A DNA stretch of 5,928 nucleotides, taken from assembly GCA_964448045.1 (NCBI GenBank), contig CAYUVF010000104.1, positions 1 through 5,928 on the forward strand, given 5' to 3'. The notes under the pieces were generated by a model, which saw only the letters and a list, made by a program, of their open reading frames with translations, did not search any database and was not told the origin of the DNA. This DNA comes from CAYUVF01 sp964448045 (GTDB taxonomy: Bacteria; Bacteroidota; Rhodothermia; Rhodothermales; Salinibacteraceae). Each line of letters begins with the position of its first letter. Within the stretch, counting starts at the first letter, position 1. A program made the position numbers and the translations under genes. Below are positions 1 to 5,231 of the stretch, one piece after another.

Positions 1-2161
1 GGCGCTCGGCCAGGGCGGTGCGGGCGAAGCCGTCGTAGTCGTGTTCGCAGGCGTACTGGATGGCGGCGTGGTCGGGGTTGCGCGTCTGGAGGATGACAGC
101 GCCGCGGAGGTCGGCGCGGCCCGCGCGGCCGGCCACCTGCGTGAGGAGCTGGAACGTGCGCTCGTCGGCGCGGAAGTCGGGGAGGAGCAGGCCCGTGTCG
201 GCGTTGACGACGCCTACGAGCGTCACGCGGCTGAAGTCGAGCCCCTTCGCCACCATCTGCGTGCCTAGCAGGATATCCGCATGCCCGTTGCCGAAGCGGT
301 GCAGGATCTCGTGATGCGCGTTCTTGCGGCTCGTCGTGTCGCGGTCCATCCGGAGGACGGCGGCCTCGGGGAAGACCTCCGCGAGCTCTTCCTCGACGCG
401 CTGCGTGCCGGTGCCCAGCTGGTTCAGCTCAGCCGATCCGCACTTAGGGCACGTCCGCGGCAGGCGCGCCGTCTTTCCGCAGTAGTGGCAGCGCAGGTGG
501 CGCTTGGATTTGTGGTAGGTGAACGTCACGTCGCAATCGCTGCAGTAGGGCGACCACCCGCAGTCCTCGCACTCGATGACCGGCGCGTAGCCGCGGCGGT
601 TCTGCAGCAGGATCGTCTGCTCGCCCCGATCCAGCCGCTCCCGGATGGCGTCGCGCAGCGGTTTCGACAGTGCGCCCTCCAGCTGATGCTTCTTGCGCTC
701 CAGCGTGAGGTCGACGATCTCCACCTCGGGGAGCTCGGCGGCGGTGCCGGACGAGTCGGGCACGCGCTCGGGCATCTCCAGGAGCGTGTACTTGTCCCAC
801 GCGGCGTTCATGTGGCTCTCCAGGCTGGGCGTGGCCGAGCCCAGGACGCAGACGGCGTCGTTCATGTGGGCGCGCATCACCGCCACGTCGCGGGCGTGGT
901 ACCGCGGCGCCGGGTCGAACTGCTTGTACGAGTGCTCGTGCTCCTCGTCCACGACGATGAGGCCGAGGTTCTCCAGCGGCGCCAGCACGGCCGAGCGCGG
1001 GCCGATGGCAATCGAGTAGCGCCCCTCGCGGAGGGCGCGCCACGCGTCGTAGCGCTCGCCCATGCTCATCTGCGAGTGGAGCACGGCGATTTCGTCGCCG
1101 AAGTGGGCGCGGAAGCGCTGGACGGTCTGCGGCGTGAGGGCGATTTCGGGGACGAGAATGATGCCGGTCTTCCCCCGCGCTAACACCCGCTTGAGGGCGG
1201 CGATGTACACCTCCGTCTTCCCGCTCCCGGTGATGCCGTGCAGCAGAAACGTCCCGTAGGATTCTTTTTCGACGGAGGTGCTGATCGCGTCGAGGGCGTC
1301 CTGCTGCGCCGGATGGAGCGTGTGATCGGGCGGGGCGCCGGGATCGGGCAGGTCGTCCAGCGGCGAGCGGAAGACCGCCTTCTCCACGGCCTCGATCATG
1401 CCCTTGTCGACGAGGCTGTTGATCGTAGAATACGGCGCCTCGGACCGGTCCATCACGTCGGCCTGGCGCGGCTCGGAGATGCCCTCGGCGGCGAACCCGG
1501 CGAGGGCTTCGATGGCGGCTTTTTGCTTGTCGCCGCGCAGCTGCTGCTTGAGATCCTGCGCGGCGCCCTGGTGCTGAAAGGCCGAGGCGAAGCGGAGGTG
1601 TTTCTCCGTCCGCTCGCCGACCTGCGCATCGCTCAGCGTCTCTTCGATTTCGACTAACCCGTCGCGCGCCATCCGGCGCATGAGCGCGAGCGAGACGGTG
1701 CCGGCCACGCGCTGGCGGAGGGCTTTCAGCGTCGTTTCCGGATGGTCATCCAGATAATCGAGCACCGGCCCGCCGCCGGCGTGATCGGCCCAGTCGCCGG
1801 GCGAGGCGTCGGTGCGGCGGATGCGGCGTTTGGACCGGACGTTGGTGCCGGAGGGGAGCACGGCTTTCACGGCCTCGCCCCAGCCGCAGACGTAATAGTC
1901 GGCGATCCAGCGGGTGAGGCGCAGCATCTCATCGGTGAACGCGGGCGTGTCGTCCAGCACGTCGAGGAGGGGCTTCACCTCAAAGTCGAGGTCGCGCTCG
2001 TCGGCGGGCGGGCCGGTGTCCACGATGAGTCCCGTCAGTCGGCGCGAGCGAAACGGCACGAGTACGCGGCACCCCATCTGCGCCTCAGCTCGCATCGCTG
2101 CCGGCACCGCGTAGGTGTACGTCTGATCGAGCGGCAGCGGGAGGACGACGTCGACGGTCAC
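1..2161 (-). CDS. priA: Primosomal protein N' (PriA), replication-restart helicase, partial at window edge
   Basis: PriA is a 3'-to-5' DNA helicase that recognises stalled or collapsed forks and reloads the replisome. The minus strand is open for 720 codons from a GTG at 2161-2159 to the window edge (last full codon ends at 2). The N-terminus (MTVDVVLPLPLDQTYTYAVP) matches the 3'-end-binding domain. Walker A (GITGSGKT, Lys about residue 315) and the DEEH box (938-949, residues 405-408) follow. Eight zinc-binding cysteines, as CxxC pairs, lie at about residues 531-574, then QVAGRAGR (helicase motif VI). An in-frame stop at 2189-2191 rules out any upstream start, and the next Met would cut a conserved strand, so GTG is the start despite no visible Shine-Dalgarno. 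Compared with E. coli PriA, the N-terminal part is about 85 residues longer and roughly 100 C-terminal residues lie outside the window. The gene appears intact and is transcribed away from the accessory block. Confidence 0.96.
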   Translation of the reverse strand, partial: MTVDVVLPLPLDQTYTYAVPAAMRAEAQMGCRVLVPFRSRRLTGLIVDTGPPADERDLDFEVKPLLDVLDDTPAFTDEMLRLTRWIADYYVCGWGEAVKAVLPSGTNVRSKRRIRRTDASPGDWADHAGGGPVLDYLDDHPETTLKALRQRVAGTVSLALMRRMARDGLVEIEETLSDAQVGERTEKHLRFASAFQHQGAAQDLKQQLRGDKQKAAIEALAGFAAEGISEPRQADVMDRSEAPYSTINSLVDKGMIEAVEKAVFRSPLDDLPDPGAPPDHTLHPAQQDALDAISTSVEKESYGTFLLHGITGSGKTEVYIAALKRVLARGKTGIILVPEIALTPQTVQRFRAHFGDEIAVLHSQMSMGERYDAWRALREGRYSIAIGPRSAVLAPLENLGLIVVDEEHEHSYKQFDPAPRYHARDVAVMRAHMNDAVCVLGSATPSLESHMNAAWDKYTLLEMPERVPDSSGTAAELPEVEIVDLTLERKKHQLEGALSKPLRDAIRERLDRGEQTILLQNRRGYAPVIECEDCGWSPYCSDCDVTFTYHKSKRHLRCHYCGKTARLPRTCPKCGSAELNQLGTGTQRVEEELAEVFPEAAVLRMDRDTTSRKNAHHEILHRFGNGHADILLGTQMVAKGLDFSRVTLVGVVNADTGLLLPDFRADERTFQLLTQVAGRAGRADLRGAVILQTRNPDHAAIQYACEHDYDGFARTALAER

Positions 2162-2303
2162 AGACGAGGGAGCAACAGGTGAAAGAAGTCAGACACGGGA
2201 ACGCCAACGTAGAGGTTGTACGCCTAAAGGCGCAACCCCGGTCCGGATGAAAAGCAGGACGAATGCAGATCGATGATTGGATCGGGTGATGAAGGCACTT
2301 GCG

Positions 2304-2317
2304 CTACCGATCGGTAG
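2304..2317. promoter_or_regulatory. Perfect 14-bp palindrome, possible operator
   Basis: CTACCGATCGGTAG is identical to its reverse complement. It lies in the gap between two divergent genes, where a dimeric regulator could act on both. One perfect 7-bp half-site palindrome is not very surprising by chance in about 6 kb, so the call rests mostly on position. AraC-type proteins usually bind direct rather than inverted sites, so the neighbouring HTH protein is not an obvious binder. Confidence 0.25.
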
Positions 2318-2501
2318 GTTTGGCCCGGAAAAGTGGGCGTATGGGAGCCCGGTCGCAGCGGAGTTCGGCCTTCCGAGGAGGTGAGGATTTTAGTTGGGAG
2401 TTGTGTAATGCACAATGGCTTCCACGGATCGCACAGGACGCCTTAAACCCGCAACCACAAACCCGCCAACAAAAAAACTACTTGGGCGATCCGAGGGCGA
2501 A

Positions 2502-2531
2502 TTAGATGTTGCATGCCATTTTAAATATAAT
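2502..2531 (+). promoter_or_regulatory. Candidate promoter of the AraC-type gene
   Basis: A TATAAT at 2526-2531 sits in a short AT-rich patch within otherwise GC-rich DNA. TTAGAT at 2502-2507 is 18 bases upstream and matches a sigma-70 -35 box only weakly. The implied transcript start is about 45 bases before the ATG at 2584. If the host is a Bacteroidota relative, its main promoter would look different (TTG / TAnnTTTG), and I see no good match to that form here. Confidence 0.3.
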
Positions 2532-2570
2532 ATGAAGTGCACATCGTCGACACAGTACCGTTTTCATTTC

Positions 2571-2576
2571 AAGGGG
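2571..2576 (+). promoter_or_regulatory. Ribosome binding site of the AraC-type gene
   Basis: AAGGGG lies 7 bases upstream of the ATG at 2584. It supports that start over other in-frame options. It is one of the few purine-rich start signals in the window; the other genes have little or none. Confidence 0.45.
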
Positions 2577-2583
2577 CACGGTC

Positions 2584-3069
2584 ATGTCAACAGACGACGA
2601 GGCACATCCGTCGCCGTATCGGATTATCGAAAGAGAAAAAGCGGCCTGTCGCCGAGCGGTCGTGCCGCCGGACCCGGGATGGCCTTCGGAGGTGCGGCTC
2701 CTCTACCGAGAAGCCGTAGCGCGGGCGTTCGAGGAGGGCGTGACGGTAGGAGCCATTGTCGAGGCATGCGGGCTCGCAGATAACAACGCCTACAGCCTGT
2801 TCAAATATACGGTCGGCAAGGGAGTCAAGGAGCTGATCGTGGTGTGTCGGCTCGCTTGCGCGAAGGCGCTGCTGCGCAAGGGCGAGCAGTTGTTGGTCAC
2901 GGAGATCGCGTACGCGGTGGGCTACAGCAGTCCCAGCGGATTTTCGTCGACGTTCAAGCGGCACGTGGGCTGTACACCGTCGGAGTACCGGGACGGCGAG
3001 AATGAGGAGCGCAACGATGAGAAGAACGCTGAGAAGGAGGATGAGAAGAACGCGCGTAAAGAACGATGA
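2584..3069 (+). CDS. Stand-alone AraC-type HTH protein with Lys/Glu-rich tail
   Basis: This 161-residue protein is a likely DNA-binding regulator. Residues about 54-136 form a typical AraC/XylS DNA-binding domain: a first helix-turn-helix around VGAIVEACGLADNNAYSLF, a linker helix, then a second around VTEIAYAVGYSSPSGFSSTF ending in the family signature GCTPSEYR. The usual N-terminal sensing domain is missing; the first ~50 residues are short, charged and unrecognised. This is well below the usual family length of about 250-300. After TPSEYR comes a tail of about 25 residues made almost only of Glu, Lys, Asp, Asn and Arg, encoded by repeated GATGAGAAGAACG units. The gene leads a co-directional block with an exported peptide, a propeller lipoprotein and a thioredoxin-fold protein, so control of that block is a reasonable inference. 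The 3' part (2919 onward) is duplicated at 4998-5158. Confidence 0.85.
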   Translation: MSTDDEAHPSPYRIIEREKAACRRAVVPPDPGWPSEVRLLYREAVARAFEEGVTVGAIVEACGLADNNAYSLFKYTVGKGVKELIVVCRLACAKALLRKGEQLLVTEIAYAVGYSSPSGFSSTFKRHVGCTPSEYRDGENEERNDEKNAEKEDEKNARKER

Positions 3070-3080
3070 GAAGTTTTTCT
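2919..3080 (+). repeat. Direct repeat, copy A (3' end of AraC-type gene plus downstream spacer)
   Basis: This 162-base segment recurs at 4998-5158 in the same orientation. By hand alignment I count about 11 mismatches and one single-base gap, or about 93% identity. It covers AraC-type codons for residues about 113-161, the stop, and 11 bases beyond, ending in AGTTTTTCT. Inside it GATGAGAAGAACG occurs at 3016-3028 and 3040-3052, with a shorter GATGAGAAG at 3065-3073, spaced 24 and 25 bases. An 8-Cys peptide gene starts 65 bases after the repeat ends, an arrangement matched at copy B. Confidence 0.9.
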
Positions 3081-3085
3081 GGTGA
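3017..3085 (+). CDS. Possible Arg-rich 22-residue mini-ORF (copy A), speculative
   Basis: An ATG at 3017, inside the AraC-type gene but in another frame, opens 22 codons beginning MRRTLRRRMRRT and ending KFFW before TGA. The matching frame exists in copy B at 5095-5166 with one synonymous and one Arg-to-Cys change across the shared part. It ends about 60 bases before the peptide start at 3146, a position that would suit a leader peptide. It may equally be a by-product of the repeated purine-rich DNA, and no separate ribosome-binding site is evident. Confidence 0.15.
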   Translation: MRRTLRRRMRRTRVKNDEKFFW

Positions 3086-3145
3086 CGGGGCAATATCATG
3101 CAGGTAGATCGTACGTGCTCCTCTCACTGGAAACGCCTGCTCGTC

Positions 3146-3391
3146 ATGTTCTCGACTCGGTTTGGACGCCTTGGACTTACTCTCATCGGCTGTGCGTTGA
3201 TGTTTGTGGCATCAATTGCTTGGAGTCCCCAATCTTCTACACAATGGGTTTGCAATGGAACGTGTTCGGAATGGGGATGTGATGGTGGCCTCGATGACTG
3301 CATTGACATCCACTGCTGTACCTCAGATAACTTGCCGTGTGAAGAGGGGGAAACCGAGAAATATTCTTGTAGTGCGGAAATGATTCTTTGA
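3146..3391 (+). CDS. Small exported 8-cysteine peptide (copy 1)
   Basis: This 81-residue protein has no family I can name. From Met at 3146 it starts MFSTRFGRLGLT, has a hydrophobic segment at residues about 10-26 ending SIAWS (a likely Sec signal peptide), then a mature part of about 50 residues with eight cysteines at 36, 40, 45, 52, 57, 58, 65 and 75. The spacing is C-x3-C-x4-C-x6-C-x4-CC-x6-C-x9-C, enough for four disulfides. The copy at 5232-5534 shares the leader form and the C-x4-CC and C-x9-C spacing. I chose 3146 because it aligns with the start of copy 2. An upstream ATG at 3098 would add 16 residues and has a GGGG 7 bases before it, so it remains possible. The stop is 45 bases before the propeller gene, consistent with one transcript. 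A secreted bioactive, adhesive or signalling peptide are all open possibilities. Confidence 0.75.
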   Translation: MFSTRFGRLGLTLIGCALMFVASIAWSPQSSTQWVCNGTCSEWGCDGGLDDCIDIHCCTSDNLPCEEGETEKYSCSAEMIL

Positions 3392-3436
3392 GCTAAATCT
3401 GGTCTATTTTTGAATCTACATTCGAGTGAAGCCGGC

Positions 3437-4462
3437 ATGAATCATTTCGGTTGCAGGGCAGTCGCTACTCTGCTAATCGTATTGGTGATGGCCTCGTGTG
3501 GAGAGGAAACCACCAATCCGTACTATTTGACGGCTGACGTTCGCGGTGACCAGTCACTTGAGCGGACATGGGTCGAGCCGGACTTCGAAAAGATCGCTAC
3601 GCTCTCCAAAGGAGATGGGTATACTCTTTTTGATCCGAGGGCCCTGGGTATCGAAGAAGACGGTCACGTGTATGTCTTTGACTTCGGCGACAACACCGTA
3701 AAGCGATTTACCCGGCACGGGGTGTACCGAGCAACGTATGGAAACGGCGTCGGGAGGGCACCTGACCAGATGATGGGTATGCGTGATGGGGGGATCTGGC
3801 GAGACTCTCTCGTCTACGTGGTCGATGGGCGACAGCGAAAAGTGTTGTTTTTCAACCGGGAGACCGGGGCATTCGTCCGAACCGAAAGTTATGAGGTCCC
3901 GATAGCGCGGCTTGCATACGCCGACGACTCGACAAAATACGTGGAGGCAGCCAGCCGGACCAGTGATTTCTTGTTCATGACTACTCCGCGTCGGCAGACC
4001 TCCGTATCCCGCATCTTCTCTCGTGACATTCCCTCAATCGCCTTGGATGGGCGTCTTCATTCGAGTCACGGTCGAGCTGTATTCGTGCCCTTTTATTTTC
4101 CCGTCATATTGACCTATGCGCCGGGTGACACTACCGGTATTGCGTATCCGACGCCCGACTATGGAGATGCTCCCATTCCTGCCCCTCAAACAGAGAGCCA
4201 GGGGCGAACGCGTGTGGTACGTGCGCCCTCCAATCCTATAAATGGAGTCTCCGAAATGCACGGTGGTGTGCTTGCGGTCCAACATCCTAACACGTCAGAG
4301 GACAGCACTGCATTTGACCTGTACGACGCAGAAGAGGGGAGCTATCTCCATACGGTCCGATTCCCCATCGATAGAGAGATTGCGAAGTACGGTGCTGGCA
4401 TTGTCGCGTCGATTCAGGATACAACCGTGAACATCTACCGGGTAGAGGATTCCGTAAAGTAA
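3437..4462 (+). CDS. Six-bladed beta-propeller (NHL/TolB-like) lipoprotein
   Basis: This 341-residue protein is predicted to be lipid-anchored in the envelope. The N-terminus has a basic and hydrophobic signal ending VMASCG, so Cys21 is the likely lipidated residue. The body shows propeller blades of NHL type: an example at about residues 65-100 is FDPRALGIEEDGHVYVFDFG followed by DNTVKRFTRHGVYRATYG, then DSLVYVVDGRQRKVLFFN with TGAFVRT, and a last blade near DLYDAEEGSYLHTVRFPI. Length fits the 6-bladed beta-propeller lipoproteins common in Bacteroidota and relatives. Their substrates are mostly unknown, and no catalytic residues can be assigned. A TTG at 3410 would extend the frame, but the ATG at 3437 gives a clean lipoprotein signal. 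It lies 45 bases after an exported Cys-rich peptide and 12 bases before a thioredoxin-fold gene, which suggests one operon and an envelope role linked to the peptide. GC content looks visibly lower than in priA. Confidence 0.85.
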   Translation: MNHFGCRAVATLLIVLVMASCGEETTNPYYLTADVRGDQSLERTWVEPDFEKIATLSKGDGYTLFDPRALGIEEDGHVYVFDFGDNTVKRFTRHGVYRATYGNGVGRAPDQMMGMRDGGIWRDSLVYVVDGRQRKVLFFNRETGAFVRTESYEVPIARLAYADDSTKYVEAASRTSDFLFMTTPRRQTSVSRIFSRDIPSIALDGRLHSSHGRAVFVPFYFPVILTYAPGDTTGIAYPTPDYGDAPIPAPQTESQGRTRVVRAPSNPINGVSEMHGGVLAVQHPNTSEDSTAFDLYDAEEGSYLHTVRFPIDREIAKYGAGIVASIQDTTVNIYRVEDSVK

Positions 4463-4474
4463 GTCGCAACATCA

Positions 4475-5098
4475 ATGAGGAAGTTTCTCCCCGACATCAG
4501 TATCGAACCAGTGCTCCACATCGTCTTAATCGCTGTAGCTGCAGCGGTGTCGTGGACGTATTGGCACCCCGGAGAGGCCGGCGCCTCGAGAGATCCGCTT
4601 ACCATTCACACCGACTCCTCCAGGGTGCTCTCGACGTGGCGCCCGGCCGAGTGGCGCGTCGTTTTGTTCGTCTCGCCGACCTGCCCGTACTGCAGGCGCA
4701 GCATGGACTTCTACGCCCGCTTGAGCCAGACTGTAGATTCGCTGCAGCAGGCAGGCGCTTCGGTAGCTGTGGCTGCTGTGATCGACGGAACGGACTCGCC
4801 TCGGGCCCAGCGCCACATGCTGCGCTCGTCGAAGGTCAACGTCGATACGCTGCTGCAGACTAAAGCCTTAGCGCTTCCCGCAGTCGGGATATCCGGGGTG
4901 CCCACGGTGGCAATTTTCGACGCTGCGGGACAGACGCGCTCCGCGTGGAGAGGCCTTCAGAATTCGACCGGCGAGCGCGAGATCCTTGCGGCCGTGCGGG
5001 CTACGGCAGTCCCAGCGGGTTTTCGTCGACGTTCAGGCGGCACGTGGGCTGTAGGCCGTCGGAGTTCCGGGGCGGCGAGAATGAGGAGTGAAAGATGA
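4475..5098 (+). CDS. Membrane-anchored thioredoxin-fold protein (CPYC) with a foreign C-terminal tail
   Basis: This 207-residue protein is a likely periplasmic thiol-disulfide enzyme. Residues about 12-30 form one membrane segment after a short basic N-terminus, so the rest should face the periplasm. The thioredoxin fold runs from about residue 45 to 175: strand RVVLFVSPTCPYC with the active site CPYC at 70-73, and the cis-proline loop GVPTVAIFDAAGQ at about 141-153. GEREILAAVR at 166-175 looks like the natural end of the domain. From about codon 175 (4998) the DNA is copy B of the repeat, so the last 32 residues are AraC-gene sequence read out of frame, giving an Arg/Gly/Ser-rich tail ending ARMRSER. 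The start lies 12 bases after the propeller stop, so the two are probably co-translated or at least co-transcribed. With 8-Cys peptides on both sides, oxidising, reducing or isomerising their disulfides is the natural guess. Whether the tail is tolerated or useful is unknown. Confidence 0.85.
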   Translation: MRKFLPDISIEPVLHIVLIAVAAAVSWTYWHPGEAGASRDPLTIHTDSSRVLSTWRPAEWRVVLFVSPTCPYCRRSMDFYARLSQTVDSLQQAGASVAVAAVIDGTDSPRAQRHMLRSSKVNVDTLLQTKALALPAVGISGVPTVAIFDAAGQTRSAWRGLQNSTGEREILAAVRATAVPAGFRRRSGGTWAVGRRSSGAARMRSER

Positions 5099-5158
5099 GA
5101 AGAACGCTGAGAAGAAGGATGAGAAGAACGTGCGTAAAGAACGATGAGAAGTTTTTCT
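4998..5158 (+). repeat. Direct repeat, copy B (AraC-gene 3' end fused to the thioredoxin gene)
   Basis: This 161-base segment matches copy A at 2919-3080. The match starts sharply at GGGCTAC; upstream the two loci share only scattered bases (GAGATC and GCsGTG motifs) that may have helped recombination or be chance. The single-base gap relative to copy A falls after GAGGAG and creates an early TGA in the AraC frame. GATGAGAAGAACG occurs at 5094-5106 and 5118-5130, with GATGAGAAG at 5143-5151, keeping the 24/25-base spacing of copy A. It ends 73 bases before the second 8-Cys peptide gene. Confidence 0.9.
5002..5091 (+). pseudogene. Remnant of an AraC-type HTH gene (C-terminal 29 codons)
   Basis: Read in the AraC frame, 5002-5091 encodes 29 residues beginning YGSPSGFSSTFRRHVGC and ending in GENEE then TGA. 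It aligns with residues 114-142 of the protein at 2584-3069, with five replacements (Ser/Gly, Lys/Arg, Thr/Arg, Tyr/Phe, Asp/Gly), two of them conservative. The first HTH and most of the second are missing, so it cannot bind DNA alone, and no start codon precedes it in frame. It overlaps the thioredoxin coding frame. It may derive from duplication of the local regulator or from a related AraC-type gene brought in with the second peptide. Confidence 0.8.
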
Positions 5159-5166
5159 CCGGTTGA
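5095..5166 (+). CDS. Possible Arg-rich 23-residue mini-ORF (copy B), speculative
   Basis: An ATG at 5095-5097 overlaps the thioredoxin stop as ATGA, a form typical of translational coupling, and opens 23 codons beginning MRRTLRRRMRRT and ending KFFSG. The counterpart in copy A (3017-3085) keeps the same frame to nearly the same end. The frame ends 65 bases before the second 8-Cys peptide. It could be a leader peptide or an accident of repeat sequence; nothing independent shows that it is translated. Confidence 0.18.
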   Translation: MRRTLRRRMRRTCVKNDEKFFSG

Positions 5167-5176
5167 CAAGATATGA

Positions 5177-5182
5177 TATAAT
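5177..5182 (+). promoter_or_regulatory. Promoter-like TATAAT upstream of the second peptide gene
   Basis: TATAAT lies in the AT-rich stretch 5167-5183, about 50 bases before the ATG at 5232. A perfect TTGACA at 5163-5168 is present but only 8 bases upstream, too close to act as its -35 box. At the proper distance there is only TTCTCC (5155-5160), a weak match. It might give the second peptide its own transcript just after the repeat, but the case is weak. Confidence 0.22.
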
Positions 5183-5231
5183 GAAGGGCGAAAGCAGTTT
5201 GCGCTTCTTCCATTGCAACTGACTCAATGTT

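Larger units (their letters stand above)
2162..2583. other. Divergent intergenic region between priA and the AraC-type gene
   Basis: This 422-base gap holds no protein I can recognise on either strand; the short open frames in it look random. It must carry the promoters for priA (leftward) and for the AraC-type gene (rightward). Visible items are a small inverted repeat CGCCTaaAGGCG at 2221-2232, a perfect 14-bp palindrome at 2304-2317, an orphan ribosome-binding-site-like AGGAGGTGA at 2376-2384 with no open frame behind it, and an AT-rich patch at about 2518-2536. The orphan site could be a relic of a lost gene, but nothing else supports that. Confidence 0.7.

Noticed and set aside
281..1183. 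Long plus-strand open frame (300 codons) opposite priA
   Set aside because: It is antisense to the conserved helicase core of priA and reads as Arg/Val/Ala-rich sequence typical of a high-GC shadow frame. Other plus-strand frames over 1-2182 and the minus-strand frame at 444-1043 are shadows for the same reason.
2376..2384. Strong Shine-Dalgarno-like AGGAGGTGA
   Set aside because: No start within the usual distance opens a frame of any length; the nearest TTG and the ATG at 2408 stop after a few codons.
2587..3099. Minus-strand frame with a hydrophobic, signal-like N-terminus, and similar frames at 5001-5251
   Set aside because: The hydrophobic Leu/Ile/Val/Phe/Ser run is just the complement of the GAGAAG-type purine repeats encoding the Lys/Glu tail. 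It recurs at copy B because the DNA is repeated, and the rest is antisense to the AraC-type gene.
2919..5158. Repeat pair as insertion-sequence ends or a CRISPR array
   Set aside because: There is no transposase, no inverted ends and no target duplication visible. There are only two copies and they lie within coding DNA, so neither reading fits.
5163..5182. Perfect TTGACA followed by TATAAT
   Set aside because: The spacer is only 8 bases, far short of the ~17 needed for a sigma-70 promoter, so the pair cannot work together as such. Only the TATAAT is kept as a weak candidate.
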